A stretch of 64,000 nucleotides of DNA, taken from Stieleria marina. Its GTDB lineage: Bacteria; Planctomycetota; Planctomycetia; Pirellulales; Pirellulaceae. Where the stretch lies: positions 434,001 through 498,000 of the forward strand of contig CP036526.1 of assembly GCA_007741555.1 (NCBI GenBank), in the 5' to 3' direction. The notes beneath the pieces are model-generated. The model did no database searches. It had not been told where the DNA came from and was given only the letters and a program-made list of their open reading frames with translations. Each line of letters opens with the position of its first letter. Positions within the stretch are counted from its first letter, which is position 1. A program made the position numbers and the translations under genes. This document shows positions 17,402 to 26,424 of the stretch, piece by piece.

Positions 17402-18868
17402 CTAGTTCGTCGGAGCAGTCTGGTTTTTGCTTGGCGCGGGATCGCCTGCGTCGGCTGGCATCGTTGTGTTCCAGGCGAAGATCGCTGATTGAAGGCGAGA
17501 CGCCACTTCAGGATATTGCTGAACCAGATTCTGGGATTCGCTCAAGTCAGCGGTGATGTCGTAGAGCTGCGGATCGCTTTGGTCATAATCCACCAGGAAT
17601 TTCCATCGACCATCGCGGACAGCTAAGTCCGGCGCATCGATCTCGGACGCCGCGTCTTTGTTTCTGCCACTTAGGCCACCGGGCCGATCCGGTGGGCGGC
17701 GAAAAAAAATCGGTGCTTTGCGTCCGTCCGTTGATTCGCCCAGCATGGTCGCCAAGACGTCTTCACCGTCCAGGGTGACTCCTCGTGGAACATTGATTCC
17801 TGCCACGTTGTAAAGCGAGCGATTGATGTCGATCGCCGAGAAAACCGATTGCGTGTTTTTGGTGCCGATGGATGTTTTAGCAAGTAGTCCCGGACCCCAA
17901 ACAATCAGTGGCGACCGGATGCCACCTTCGTACAGGAGTGCTTTGCTGCCGCGTAACGGGTCGGACATGCCCGCGCCAGGTTCGTGACCATTGTCGCTAC
18001 AGACAAGAATTAGTGTGTTGTTTTTGAGCGTGTCATCGCCGCGAATGCGATCAAAGAGCGGCGCGAGTTGCTGGTCCATCGCATCGAGCACGGCGTAGTA
18101 AAGCTGTCGTTTGCTTTCGTCGGTTGCGTCACGCAAAACTTCCGGTGGAAAGAAAGGCGAATGAACATCATCGGGCCAAACGTTGACAAAGAATGGCTGG
18201 TCTTTGGCCGCCGCGTCGTCGATGTGTTGCAAAGCTCGCTGGACAAATTTGGTCGTGATCTCGCTGCGGTTGGCATACTCAATGGGGCCGCGTCCAAGCT
18301 GATTGGATCCCAAATCATGAAGCTTGGGTTTGCCGCCTTTGAACGCGTTTTTGTACCCCAATACGCGTGGGCCAAGGCCTTCAAAGTTCGTCAGGCTGCG
18401 ATCAAATCCGTACTCGCTGATCAGCGGCGCGTCGCCAACATCGCGTTGACCACCCATGTGCCATTTGCCAAAGTGGCCGGTCGCATAGCCGCTCTTTTGC
18501 AGCTCGCGTGCCAACACGGGGGCTTTTACATCCAACCACTGCGCCATGCCGCGTTGGTGGTTGGCTTTGCGGTTGTTTAAGAACGAAGTGATCCGCCATC
18601 GCTGTGGATACTGGCCGGTTGTCAGCGCGGTTCGCGAAGGAGAACAAATCGGCGAATTGACGTAAAAGTTTGTAAATTGAATGCCTTCGGACGCCAACTG
18701 ATCAATGTTCTGCGTGACGGTTCGCTTGCCGCCAAAGCACGACAGGTCGGTAAAACCCATGTCGTCGATGAACACAATAACGATATTGGGTGACGCCGCT
18801 TTGCATGGGGAAGCGACGGCACAAACGGTGGCAACCAAAAATATCAGTGGCGCTGGATAACGAGACAT
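17402..18868 (-). CDS. secreted sulfatase (CSPSR active site)
   Basis: A 488-residue protein when started at the ATG at 18868, which gives a clean signal peptide (MSRYPAPLIFLVATVCAVAS). NIVIVFIDDMGFTDLSCFGG provides the Asp pair for calcium (35-36). ICSPSRTALTTG holds Cys75, the residue converted to formylglycine in sulfatases. GKWHMGG and SDNGHEPG are further family motifs. The enzyme hydrolyses sulfate esters, probably on algal polysaccharide, in the periplasm or outside. Maturation needs a formylglycine-generating enzyme, and no convincing one is in this window. The gene is convergent with the sigma factor. Confidence 0.92.
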   Translation of the reverse strand: MSRYPAPLIFLVATVCAVASPCKAASPNIVIVFIDDMGFTDLSCFGGKRTVTQNIDQLASEGIQFTNFYVNSPICSPSRTALTTGQYPQRWRITSFLNNRKANHQRGMAQWLDVKAPVLARELQKSGYATGHFGKWHMGGQRDVGDAPLISEYGFDRSLTNFEGLGPRVLGYKNAFKGGKPKLHDLGSNQLGRGPIEYANRSEITTKFVQRALQHIDDAAAKDQPFFVNVWPDDVHSPFFPPEVLRDATDESKRQLYYAVLDAMDQQLAPLFDRIRGDDTLKNNTLILVCSDNGHEPGAGMSDPLRGSKALLYEGGIRSPLIVWGPGLLAKTSIGTKNTQSVFSAIDINRSLYNVAGINVPRGVTLDGEDVLATMLGESTDGRKAPIFFRRPPDRPGGLSGRNKDAASEIDAPDLAVRDGRWKFLVDYDQSDPQLYDITADLSESQNLVQQYPEVASRLQSAIFAWNTTMPADAGDPAPSKNQTAPTN

Positions 18869-19010
18869 AGTGATCGACGGTGCCGGGCTGCGGATAGGAC
18901 TGCGGAGACGCGAGCAATAATTACGTACTATAGCATCCAGCAATCAGGCCATTGGATTCGATGACACGGGGCGGAAGATATCCGCGACGTGCATCGCCGC
19001 TCTACGCTCA

Positions 19011-19823
19011 TCACTCCGACTCGACCATGAACTGGATTTCGGTCAGGTACTTTTTAGGATTGCCACGAAAGATCATGCCGGGCCCCTTGTGATAGACCTC
19101 GCGAGTCGGCATCGAACAGGTCATGTCCTTCGAGGAAATGTAGGTCAGCATTTTTTCGTAGGACCTTCTGAGTTCTTCGTAGGGGCCCAGGTGCATCAGC
19201 GACAAGCATCGGCCACCGGGTAGCTGGTGGACACTGATTTCGTCCGTCGAAGTGCCTTTTTTGATGGGCATCGCTGCTTCGAAATCGGCGTCGTCAGCTT
19301 TGTATTCGCCATCGTGATGCAGCATCATGGCCTTGCCGCAAATGTGTCGGCCGAACTTGCGTCCGATCTTTCCAAAACCACTTCCGCAATCACTGTATTT
19401 TCCCTTCATGCGAATGCTGGCGACCAGCATGGGATCGACGGTTTTCTCTTCGACTTCGTAGCTAGTCTGCGTCATGGTGGTGACTGCCTCTTTTTCGTGG
19501 TGGATGATTTTCTTCAGCAAACCATCGATACGACGATCGTTCCGCATTCGATCACGAATCTCACTTTGGCGAGATTCCAAGAACGCGACGATGTCAGCGT
19601 CGTCATCGTGGCTGCTTATGATCTGTTTTATTTCAGCGATCGAAAATTCAAGATCACGTAATAATGCGATCAAACGCGCGGTTTCGATTTTTGACTGCGC
19701 ATAGAATCGATAGCCGCTACCTGATTCCACATGCGAAGGCACCAAGACACCTTGCTCGTGATAGAACCGAAGGCTCTTCACGGTCAGGTTGGTCATCTTC
19801 GAAAATTCACCGATGCTGAACAT
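19011..19823 (-). CDS. MerR-family regulator with GyrI-like effector domain
   Basis: A 270-residue transcriptional regulator. MFSIGEFSKMTNLTVKSLRF and YHEQGVLVP are the winged helix-turn-helix of MerR proteins (residues 1-70), followed by a coiled-coil dimerisation helix (about 75-120). Residues about 130-270 resemble the GyrI/BmrR small-molecule-binding fold, including LPGGRCLSLMHLGPYEEL. Proteins of this build sense lipophilic cations or drugs and activate transcription by twisting a promoter with a long spacer. Exactly such a promoter lies immediately upstream at 19830-19860, so autoregulation is likely. No efflux pump adjoins it. The short distance from promoter to start predicts a leaderless transcript. 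Confidence 0.92.
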   Translation of the reverse strand: MFSIGEFSKMTNLTVKSLRFYHEQGVLVPSHVESGSGYRFYAQSKIETARLIALLRDLEFSIAEIKQIISSHDDDADIVAFLESRQSEIRDRMRNDRRIDGLLKKIIHHEKEAVTTMTQTSYEVEEKTVDPMLVASIRMKGKYSDCGSGFGKIGRKFGRHICGKAMMLHHDGEYKADDADFEAAMPIKKGTSTDEISVHQLPGGRCLSLMHLGPYEELRRSYEKMLTYISSKDMTCSMPTREVYHKGPGMIFRGNPKKYLTEIQFMVESE

Positions 19824-19829
19824 GCACAG

Positions 19830-19860
19830 AGTCTACGGGCTCCCGTTAGGGGAGAGTCAA
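19830..19860 (-). promoter_or_regulatory. MerR-type promoter with 19-bp spacer and dyad operator
   Basis: On the minus strand TTGACT (19860-19855) is followed by a 19-base spacer and TAGACT (19835-19830). The spacer contains the perfect dyad CTCCC-CTAAC-GGGAG (19854-19840). A 19-bp spacer with a central dyad is the known arrangement of MerR-family targets. The -10 box ends six bases before the ATG, so transcription should begin at or next to the start codon. Confidence 0.85.
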
Positions 19861-19905
19861 GCGAAAAATTCAAAGTCCATTTGATTGGTTATAGGACCAG
19901 CGATT

Positions 19906-22900
19906 CTAGTGTCGCCCTCGATGACAGCTGCATCCGACTGCATTGCAATAGTCGCTTGTGCGGCTGACTCCGCCATCGCGAAGCCAATAGAAATCAGGTC
20001 GGGGTGCGTCGTCGCCATGTCGATTCATCCGATTTGCCTCGAACACTTCGCCGTTGGCAATCACCAACGCGATTTTTTCACTGTCTCGAATGCGTTTACT
20101 TGGATCCGCTTGCTTGCGAAGGACAACCAAATCAGCCAACTTGCCGACTTCGATCGATCCGAGGTCTTTGTCCAACCCAAGGTACTTTGCGCCGTTGATC
20201 GTTCCGCATCGTAGCGCCTGCATCGGCGTCATGCCTCCCTGGACAAAACTCCACATTTCCCAGTGGGTACAGATCCCGGACAGTTGACCGTGTCCGCCGG
20301 TTTGAACTAGGCCCCCATCGTCGACTACTTGCCGAGCGATCTCGGCGACCCGCATGTGGTTGTAGTCTTCTTCAGGGGCTTTTTCGCGTCGGCGTGATCG
20401 TGGGTTCAAAATGTGAGGCGGAATGAATGTCCGCAGTCGTGTGTGCAACCAGAGGTCGTCGATCTGGTACCAATAGCGTTCACCTGATAATCCTCCGTAC
20501 GCGACGTTCAGCGTGGGCGTGTATCCGACCTGCGTGCCACGCCATAAATCCATCACGTCGTCGTAGGCTGTCTGCACTGGAAGCGTGTGTTCGATTCCGG
20601 TGTGCCCATCGACGATCATCGTCATGTTGTGCATAAACGTGGATCCGCCTTCTGGGACCACCATCATGTCCAGTTCACGCGCCGCAGCGAGGACTTGTTG
20701 TCGTTGATCACGACGGGGTTGGTTGTAGCTCTTGACCGTAAAGGCACCGACGGCCTTCATTCGTTTGAGATGAAACCGAGCATCGTCCAGCGAATCGATT
20801 TCGGCTTTGCCAGCGCCCGTCGCTCCGTAAAGAATTTTGCCCGTCGAAAAAGTTCGCGGCGCTGTGATCAAACCTGCTTTTGTCAATTCGCTGGCCGCAA
20901 AAATGCTATGCGTGTCGTTGCTAGGGTCGTGAATCGTGGTCACACCAAACGCCAATCGTGCGTAGTCCACCCAGTTGTGTTGCGGCGTCATGCCGAAGGT
21001 AGCCTGGGCACCGTGAGCATGCGCGTCGATCAATCCTGGCATGATGATTTGACCGCTGACGTCGGTCTGGACGTATCCATCAGGAATCTTGATTTCGTCT
21101 CGAGACCCAACAGCAACGATGCGGTTCTGGTCGATCAAGATCACTCCATCATCGATCTCGCCCGCGTTGCCCATGGTCAAGATTCTTCCACCCACCAATG
21201 CACGCTTGGTTTCGGGACGCGCCGCCGGATATGAAAAACCGAGGGAGACACTTTCGACGATCGATTCTGGTTCTGTCGGCTCATTATCGTCAACTTCGTC
21301 TTCCAGTTCTTCGTCTTCTGTGGTCTTGGGCGTTAGTGCTTGCTCCAGGCTGCACGTAAAGAACTCGGGCCCCAGGCTCCAGTGCAAGGACTGGCTGTCG
21401 CCTGAAAAATGTACAAAGTCGCCCGCTTGCTCGCTGACTTTCACCACGGGCAAACCCTTTGCACCGGGGCCGACGACAATGGGCTTGGGCGAAGCGACGA
21501 ACGGAGTCAAGAAAACATGAAAGCGTTCGATCAACGCCACGTGCTTTCCATTGGGTGAAACGCGAAAGTCGGTTGCCCAGTCACTTTTGTAGTGTTCGCG
21601 AACTTCATTGCCCAAGCGATCGACCGAAACCAACATGACGTTGTCCGACTCTTTCTCCGATTTTCGACGCGTGACAAAAATACGTTCCCCACTGGTTTCA
21701 AATTGAGGCCGCGAACCGTTTTCGCATACAAGGCTAGGTTTGCCGTCACGTGTTGCTGTGATGTAGATGCCTCCGTCACGCGACCACAGCGATGATCGAA
21801 TATGACCGCCACCGCGTTTTTCAAAAACAATGTCTTTACCATCGGGGGAGAACGCTGGGTTCATGTAGTGGCCCGGTTCGCTGGTGACGATCCAACTTTC
21901 GCTTCGATTCAAATCGGTTGACGAAACTCGTACGGTTCCCAATTCACGGTCGTTCCAAGTCGTGTAAACGATGTACTTTCCATCTCGAGAAAACGATGGC
22001 GAAAATTCAAAGTGTTCGGTTTGATCCGTCAATCGTTTTGGTTCGCCATCGGGTAGCGTTCGCAGATACAGATGTCCCAATGCTTGGAAGACGACCTGAT
22101 CTCCATCAGGCGACACCTGCACGTCTTGCAGCATCTTGACGTCAAAGTTGTCCTGGCCGACGCGGACGACGTGCCGGACTGCTTTGCGAATCTGACGCTC
22201 ATCACGGATGCGAAAAGGGACGACTGCGGAATCGCCCGATTCGACGTCGATGCGGCGGATTTTTCCTTTCGCCCAAATCACGATGGACTTCCCATCGGGC
22301 ATCCAATCAAAACCACTGTAGACGCCGTGTATCGCCCAGGCTTCTTGCATATCGCGTTCCAAGTCATCGTAGACCAAGCGAATGCTTCCGGACTGCAAAT
22401 CAAACAGGTGCAATCCGGTTTTGACGCCGACGCGTCGAACGAACGCAAGTGTCTTGCCGTCGGGTGAAGGCGTCGGACGGCAAGCTCCACCGGGACCGCG
22501 GATCAACGTTTTTGTTTCGCCTTTGACTAAATCCAATTGTTTGATCGAGTAGATGCCTTGATGGGAGTTCTTGTCGTACTCGAATTGGTCGCCGGGAGTT
22601 GTGTCTTGGCTGTAGTAGAGGTAACGACCATCGGGCGAATAGACGGCTTCGTTGACGTCTTTTTGGTCGTTGGGACGCTCGGTCAATTGGACGCCAGCAG
22701 TGGCGTTCATCGACACAGCATCGCGGTGATACATCCAGAATTCACCCGCGCCCAGCGATCGGCGGCTGGTAAAGTGCTTGCGAGCCACCAAGTAATCTCC
22801 GTTGGGTGACCAGGTCGGGCCATTAAGCAACCGATAGGCTTCGTCGGTTACCTGAGTCGGACTAGACCCGTCGGACGCGATGACCCAAATGTTGTCGCCG

Positions 22901-23280
22901 GCTTTCTTGCTCTTGCCGGTCCGGTCGCTCGTGATGGCAAGGTACTTTCCGTCGGGGCTGTACCGCGGTTGCATTTCCCACGACACGGTGTTGGTCAAAT
23001 TCTTGGGGAAGCGTTTCTGCGTCGCTGCCGTTCCATCGGCCCCATCGATTGGCATCACATAGATATCGCCCAGCAAGTCGAATGCGATTTCTTTTCCATC
23101 GGGACTGACATCCAGGTTAATCCAAGTCCCTGAGTCGCAGTCGATCGTTTGCACTCCGGCCGGACCGGGAGGTGATTCGATATCCCAGGTGTCCTTTTCC
23201 TGAGCGGTCGGGGCCGATTCGTCGGCTTGGACGACCACGGGAACGAAGAGAAACGCTGCAAGAACCAGTCGATAAAACAT
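19906..23280 (-). CDS. secreted TolB-like beta-propeller amidohydrolase
   Basis: A 1124-residue protein when started at the ATG at 23280, where a signal peptide (MFYRLVLAAFLFVPVVVQA) begins. Residues about 40-640 contain many PD40/TolB-type propeller blades (VSPDGKEIAFDLLGDIYVMP, YSPDGKYLAITSDRTGKS, SPDGDQVVFQALGHLYLRT). After an acidic linker (about 650-680) comes an amidohydrolase domain with MPGLIDAHAHGA supplying the HxH metal site, then VTTIHDPSND, QTGGHGQ and LGSIEVGKLADLVVL. This propeller-amidohydrolase architecture is known in secreted peptidase/imidazolonepropionase-like proteins, but the substrate is generally undetermined. It is divergent from the dehydrogenase gene at 23506. Confidence 0.88.
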   Translation of the reverse strand: MFYRLVLAAFLFVPVVVQADESAPTAQEKDTWDIESPPGPAGVQTIDCDSGTWINLDVSPDGKEIAFDLLGDIYVMPIDGADGTAATQKRFPKNLTNTVSWEMQPRYSPDGKYLAITSDRTGKSKKAGDNIWVIASDGSSPTQVTDEAYRLLNGPTWSPNGDYLVARKHFTSRRSLGAGEFWMYHRDAVSMNATAGVQLTERPNDQKDVNEAVYSPDGRYLYYSQDTTPGDQFEYDKNSHQGIYSIKQLDLVKGETKTLIRGPGGACRPTPSPDGKTLAFVRRVGVKTGLHLFDLQSGSIRLVYDDLERDMQEAWAIHGVYSGFDWMPDGKSIVIWAKGKIRRIDVESGDSAVVPFRIRDERQIRKAVRHVVRVGQDNFDVKMLQDVQVSPDGDQVVFQALGHLYLRTLPDGEPKRLTDQTEHFEFSPSFSRDGKYIVYTTWNDRELGTVRVSSTDLNRSESWIVTSEPGHYMNPAFSPDGKDIVFEKRGGGHIRSSLWSRDGGIYITATRDGKPSLVCENGSRPQFETSGERIFVTRRKSEKESDNVMLVSVDRLGNEVREHYKSDWATDFRVSPNGKHVALIERFHVFLTPFVASPKPIVVGPGAKGLPVVKVSEQAGDFVHFSGDSQSLHWSLGPEFFTCSLEQALTPKTTEDEELEDEVDDNEPTEPESIVESVSLGFSYPAARPETKRALVGGRILTMGNAGEIDDGVILIDQNRIVAVGSRDEIKIPDGYVQTDVSGQIIMPGLIDAHAHGAQATFGMTPQHNWVDYARLAFGVTTIHDPSNDTHSIFAASELTKAGLITAPRTFSTGKILYGATGAGKAEIDSLDDARFHLKRMKAVGAFTVKSYNQPRRDQRQQVLAAARELDMMVVPEGGSTFMHNMTMIVDGHTGIEHTLPVQTAYDDVMDLWRGTQVGYTPTLNVAYGGLSGERYWYQIDDLWLHTRLRTFIPPHILNPRSRRREKAPEEDYNHMRVAEIARQVVDDGGLVQTGGHGQLSGICTHWEMWSFVQGGMTPMQALRCGTINGAKYLGLDKDLGSIEVGKLADLVVLRKQADPSKRIRDSEKIALVIANGEVFEANRMNRHGDDAPRPDFYWLRDGGVSRTSDYCNAVGCSCHRGRH

Positions 23281-23505
23281 GCTAAGCCGGAAAACTCGAG
23301 AGAGAACAACGGGGACGACCGCAATCATAGTCGATCGATTCGACGTGCCGAAACTCGTCATCGGCAGGTCTCGTTCTCTACGCGATTGCCCGGCCCAACT
23401 AACTGTGGGATAACGTGCCGCTGAATGACATTCGGCCAGCTATTGCGGCTCGATGAGCATCGGTGTTCTTTCTGTTCAAACCATTTTTATTTGCGACGCG
23501 TTTTG

Positions 23506-24582
23506 ATGACTAAGACTTACAAGATTGTGGTACTCGGTGGCGACGGAATTGGGCCCGAGGTCACCGACCAAGCTGTCCGTTTGTTGAAAGAAATTCAGCC
23601 GCAATTGAGTGGTGTTGCTTTTGAATTTGACGAGCACTCCGTCGGTGTCGGTGAGTACCAGAAGAATGGCGACGCGCTCCCCGAAACGGCTTTCGAAGCC
23701 TGTCGCAATTCGGACGCGATTTTGCTCGGCGCGATGGGATTGCCCAATGTCCGCTATCCCAACGGAAAGGAAATTGCCCCGCAACTGGATCTTCGCGAAA
23801 AGTTAGATCTCTATGGTGGCGTTCGACCCATCGAACTTTTTCACGAAGCCGACACTCCGCTGAAAAATTATGGCCCCGGCGAGATCGATTTCGTTTTGGT
23901 GCGCGAAAGTACCGAAGGTATCTTTGCAGGCCGAGATGCGGTGGCTGATCTGGACGCTGACGAATCGCTGAATATTATCCGTATCACACGCAAAGGTGCC
24001 GAGCGAGTTTGCCGGATGGCGTTTGAAGTCGCACGCAAACGCGACAAGGCAAAAAAGGTATCGTTGATCGACAAAGCCAATGTGCTGTCAACGATGGTTT
24101 ACTTTCGCCACATTTTTGATGAAGTTGCCAAGGACTTTCCCGACATCACGGCCGAACATGTGTATGTGGATGCTTCAGCGCTGTTCATGGTCCGTCGCCC
24201 ACACGATTTTGACGTGATGGTGACCGAGAATATGTTTGGCGACATCTTGAGTGATTTGGCTGCGGGGCTTGTTGGCGGAATGGGCATGGCTCCCTCGGCG
24301 GATATCGGCGACAAGGCCGCCGTTTTCCAGCCTTCGCATGGTTCCGCACCCGATATTGCAGGGCAGGGCATCGCAAATCCGATCGCGATGATCTTGTCGG
24401 CTGTCATGATGCTTCAGTGGTTCGACAATGATGAGACACGTCGCGCGGGGGCGGCATTGCACGCGGCCGTCGCAAGAGTGCTTTCGGACCCCAGCAATCG
24501 CACGCCCGACATGGGCGGCAAACTTTCGACAACTCAGATCACGGACGCAATCTCGATCGCGTTGAAAGACGCGTTAAATTAA
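23506..24582 (+). CDS. isopropylmalate/isocitrate dehydrogenase family enzyme
   Basis: A 358-residue NAD-dependent beta-decarboxylating dehydrogenase, starting at the ATG at 23506 just before KIVVLGGDGIGPEV. Motifs include LREKLDLYGGVRPIELF, VRESTEGIFAGRD, RKGAERVCRMAF, SLIDKANVL, and NMFGDILSDLAAGLVGGMGM with HGSAPDIAGQGIANP. This set binds the malate moiety, Mg and NAD. It resembles LeuB but also tartrate dehydrogenase and homoisocitrate-type paralogs, and there are no leucine-pathway genes nearby, so I leave the substrate open. The gene is monocistronic and convergent with radC. Confidence 0.88.
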   Translation: MTKTYKIVVLGGDGIGPEVTDQAVRLLKEIQPQLSGVAFEFDEHSVGVGEYQKNGDALPETAFEACRNSDAILLGAMGLPNVRYPNGKEIAPQLDLREKLDLYGGVRPIELFHEADTPLKNYGPGEIDFVLVRESTEGIFAGRDAVADLDADESLNIIRITRKGAERVCRMAFEVARKRDKAKKVSLIDKANVLSTMVYFRHIFDEVAKDFPDITAEHVYVDASALFMVRRPHDFDVMVTENMFGDILSDLAAGLVGGMGMAPSADIGDKAAVFQPSHGSAPDIAGQGIANPIAMILSAVMMLQWFDNDETRRAGAALHAAVARVLSDPSNRTPDMGGKLSTTQITDAISIALKDALN

Positions 24583-24594
24583 TACTCCGCCGGT

Positions 24595-25533
24595 CTATCC
24601 CGCTTCGCGAATGCTGAGACAGTTTTGGCGTGCGACGATAATGTGATCAAGCACGTTGATTCCAATCAGCTTGCCAGCTTCGGTCAGCCGATCGGTCACC
24701 TGCAGGTCTTGTCGGCTGGGAGTCGGGTCGCCGCTGGGATGATTATGCACCAGTAGGACAGCCGACGCTGCATCGCGAATGGCAGGACGGAAGACTTCAC
24801 GCGGATGGACAAGGCTGGCGTCCAGTGTGCCAACAGTGATGCGATGCGTCCGAATGGGTTTGTGTTTTGTGTCCAGCGTTACGATGTGAAATTCTTCTTG
24901 CACCGCATCGTGCGCTAGTCGCGAAAATTCGCGTTGGCAGTACTCGATGGCTGCATGGGTGCTGGTGATTTTGACCGATTCGTTGGGGTCGGTTTGGTCC
25001 GCGCTGGCAACGCGACGTCCCAGTTCGATGCCCGCCATGATGGTGGCGTAACTTGACTGGGTAGCCGCCGCGCTGATCGCTTTCAAGTCTGCCGGGCTGG
25101 TTTTGGAAAGAGCAGGTAGTTCGTTGGCAAACCGATTGGAGATTTTGGTTCCACCCGCGATGGCCGATTCATTTCGTACACCGACTCGGATCAGGATCGC
25201 TATCAGGTCGGCATTGCTCAGCGTGTGAGCGCCGTCGCGTAGAAGTCGTTCTCGCGGTCGCTCTTGTTCGGGCGTTTCCTTGATTTGCAGTCCATGGATC
25301 TGTTGGTCAATCCATTGGTCAAGCTGAAAATCCGTTGAGAGCCAAGCGTACCGTTTTTGATCTGCGAATATTTTCTCTTGCAGCAGTCCTTCGCGAACGA
25401 GTTGCTTGATGGTGGTCGTAACATACGCCGGCGCCGATTCGCTGCACATTTCTTTTGCTTGATTGTGCGAAAATTCACGAACCGCGATCAGCGGCTGAAG
25501 TACCTGCTCAAGCCGTTTGCGTCGATCGGACAT
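24595..25533 (-). CDS. radC: RadC-family JAB domain protein with N-terminal winged helix
   Basis: A 312-residue protein. Residues about 1-75 look like a winged helix-turn-helix (HNQAKEMCSESAPAYVTTTI, then QLVREGLLQEK), which standard RadC lacks. Residues about 85-170 are the RadC helix-hairpin-helix segment (RPRERLLRDGAHTLSNADLI). Residues about 190-312 are the JAB/MPN metallo-domain with the JAMM motif HNHPSGDPTPSRQD (263-276). RadC function in DNA repair is disputed; the fold suggests a metal-dependent hydrolase. The added DNA-binding domain may direct it to specific sites. It is convergent with the dehydrogenase, with 12 bases between the stop codons. Confidence 0.9.
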   Translation of the reverse strand: MSDRRKRLEQVLQPLIAVREFSHNQAKEMCSESAPAYVTTTIKQLVREGLLQEKIFADQKRYAWLSTDFQLDQWIDQQIHGLQIKETPEQERPRERLLRDGAHTLSNADLIAILIRVGVRNESAIAGGTKISNRFANELPALSKTSPADLKAISAAATQSSYATIMAGIELGRRVASADQTDPNESVKITSTHAAIEYCQREFSRLAHDAVQEEFHIVTLDTKHKPIRTHRITVGTLDASLVHPREVFRPAIRDAASAVLLVHNHPSGDPTPSRQDLQVTDRLTEAGKLIGINVLDHIIVARQNCLSIREAG

Positions 25534-25563
25534 TTGCTACCCCGTCAATGAGCGGCTGAACGG

Positions 25564-25938
25564 TCAGCGAGGAAAATACTGGCTGCCATGCGCGTTGCCA
25601 AAGTACTGACTGGAGTGAGCTCCGCCCCAAGTGCTAGACGTCGACGGTGTTTGATAAACACGAACACGCGGTGCCCGATAGGCAGGGTACCGATACGACG
25701 GATAGCGATAGTTCGGATAGTACGCGCGAGACTGGTAGGGATTGCCGTAGTACGCTTGGTAGCCGTTGGGATAATACGGCACCGCGTAAGGTGTCACCGG
25801 CGTGTAGTTGAATGTCGGTGCGACGATAATTTGAGCTTCACTTTCGGAGGTCCACGCGGCCGAGAAAGCGAAGGCCAAAGCCAAGAGGCTCAGCTGATAG
25901 CCGAGCCGAGAGCGGAGTCGAAAACTGGCGCGTTGCAT
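25564..25938 (-). CDS. small secreted Tyr/Pro-rich protein
   Basis: A 124-residue protein with a signal peptide (residues 1-35, ending SEAQ). The mature part is strongly enriched in Tyr, Pro, Asn and Arg (YYPNGYQAYYGNPYQSR, PNYRYPSYRYPAYR). It ends with two related segments, SSQYFGN and GSQYFPR. No known domain is visible. Such Tyr-rich proteins can be structural or cell-surface components and may be crosslinked through Tyr; this is inference. It follows radC upstream on the same strand, with 30 bases between them. Confidence 0.7.
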   Translation of the reverse strand: MQRASFRLRSRLGYQLSLLALAFAFSAAWTSESEAQIIVAPTFNYTPVTPYAVPYYPNGYQAYYGNPYQSRAYYPNYRYPSYRYPAYRAPRVRVYQTPSTSSTWGGAHSSQYFGNAHGSQYFPR

Positions 25939-26118
25939 TAAAGCGTCTCTTGCAGAAAGAGGAGAATCCCAAACAAGGAGTTACACCATCACCGTATCAG
26001 TTTGGCCAGTGCAGTCAAGAAAATCGGTCCATTCCAGCTAGATAGCCCGGGAAAAACGCACGAAAAGCCGGCGGTGGTACCCGGACAAGCTGGCGGATGC
26101 GGCGCGTCTGGACCGGCG

Positions 26119-26400
26119 TCACTCACCGTAGAAGCACAGGTAGGCCGTCGCTTCTTTGACGTGCACGAGGAACTTTTGATTCGCCGCGACTTTAAACTCG
26201 CTGCCCGCAGTAAAGGTTTCGAGATTGTCTTGGCCGGGGAGTTTCGCTTGCAGCGATCCCGAGACGATCTTCATCAGCTCGTTTTCGCTGGTGCCAAATT
26301 CGTATTCACCTGGAACCATCACGCCGGCGGTTGCGCGACCTTCGCTGTTTTCGAAACCGATTGAAGTGACGTTGCCGTCGAAGTATTCGTTGACTTTCAA
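26119..26400 (-). CDS. ppnP: pyrimidine/purine nucleoside phosphorylase PpnP
   Basis: A 93-residue cupin-fold enzyme of the YaiE/DUF1255 family, which phosphorolyses a broad range of nucleosides to free base and ribose-1-phosphate. The family features are present over the full length: [30 protein letters not shown], and [17 protein letters not shown] followed by the C-terminal AYLCFYGE. Length matches the family. It lies 24 bases downstream of the PHP phosphatase gene on the same strand and is probably in one operon with it. Confidence 0.93.
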   Translation of the reverse strand: MKVNEYFDGNVTSIGFENSEGRATAGVMVPGEYEFGTSENELMKIVSGSLQAKLPGQDNLETFTAGSEFKVAANQKFLVHVKEATAYLCFYGE

Positions 26401-26424
26401 GAGAGAGCTCCGAGAGAGTGGGTT

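Noticed and set aside
20587-21234. Plus-strand open frame within the propeller amidohydrolase
   Set aside because: It covers the antisense of the amidohydrolase metal site and linker and has no recognisable domain.
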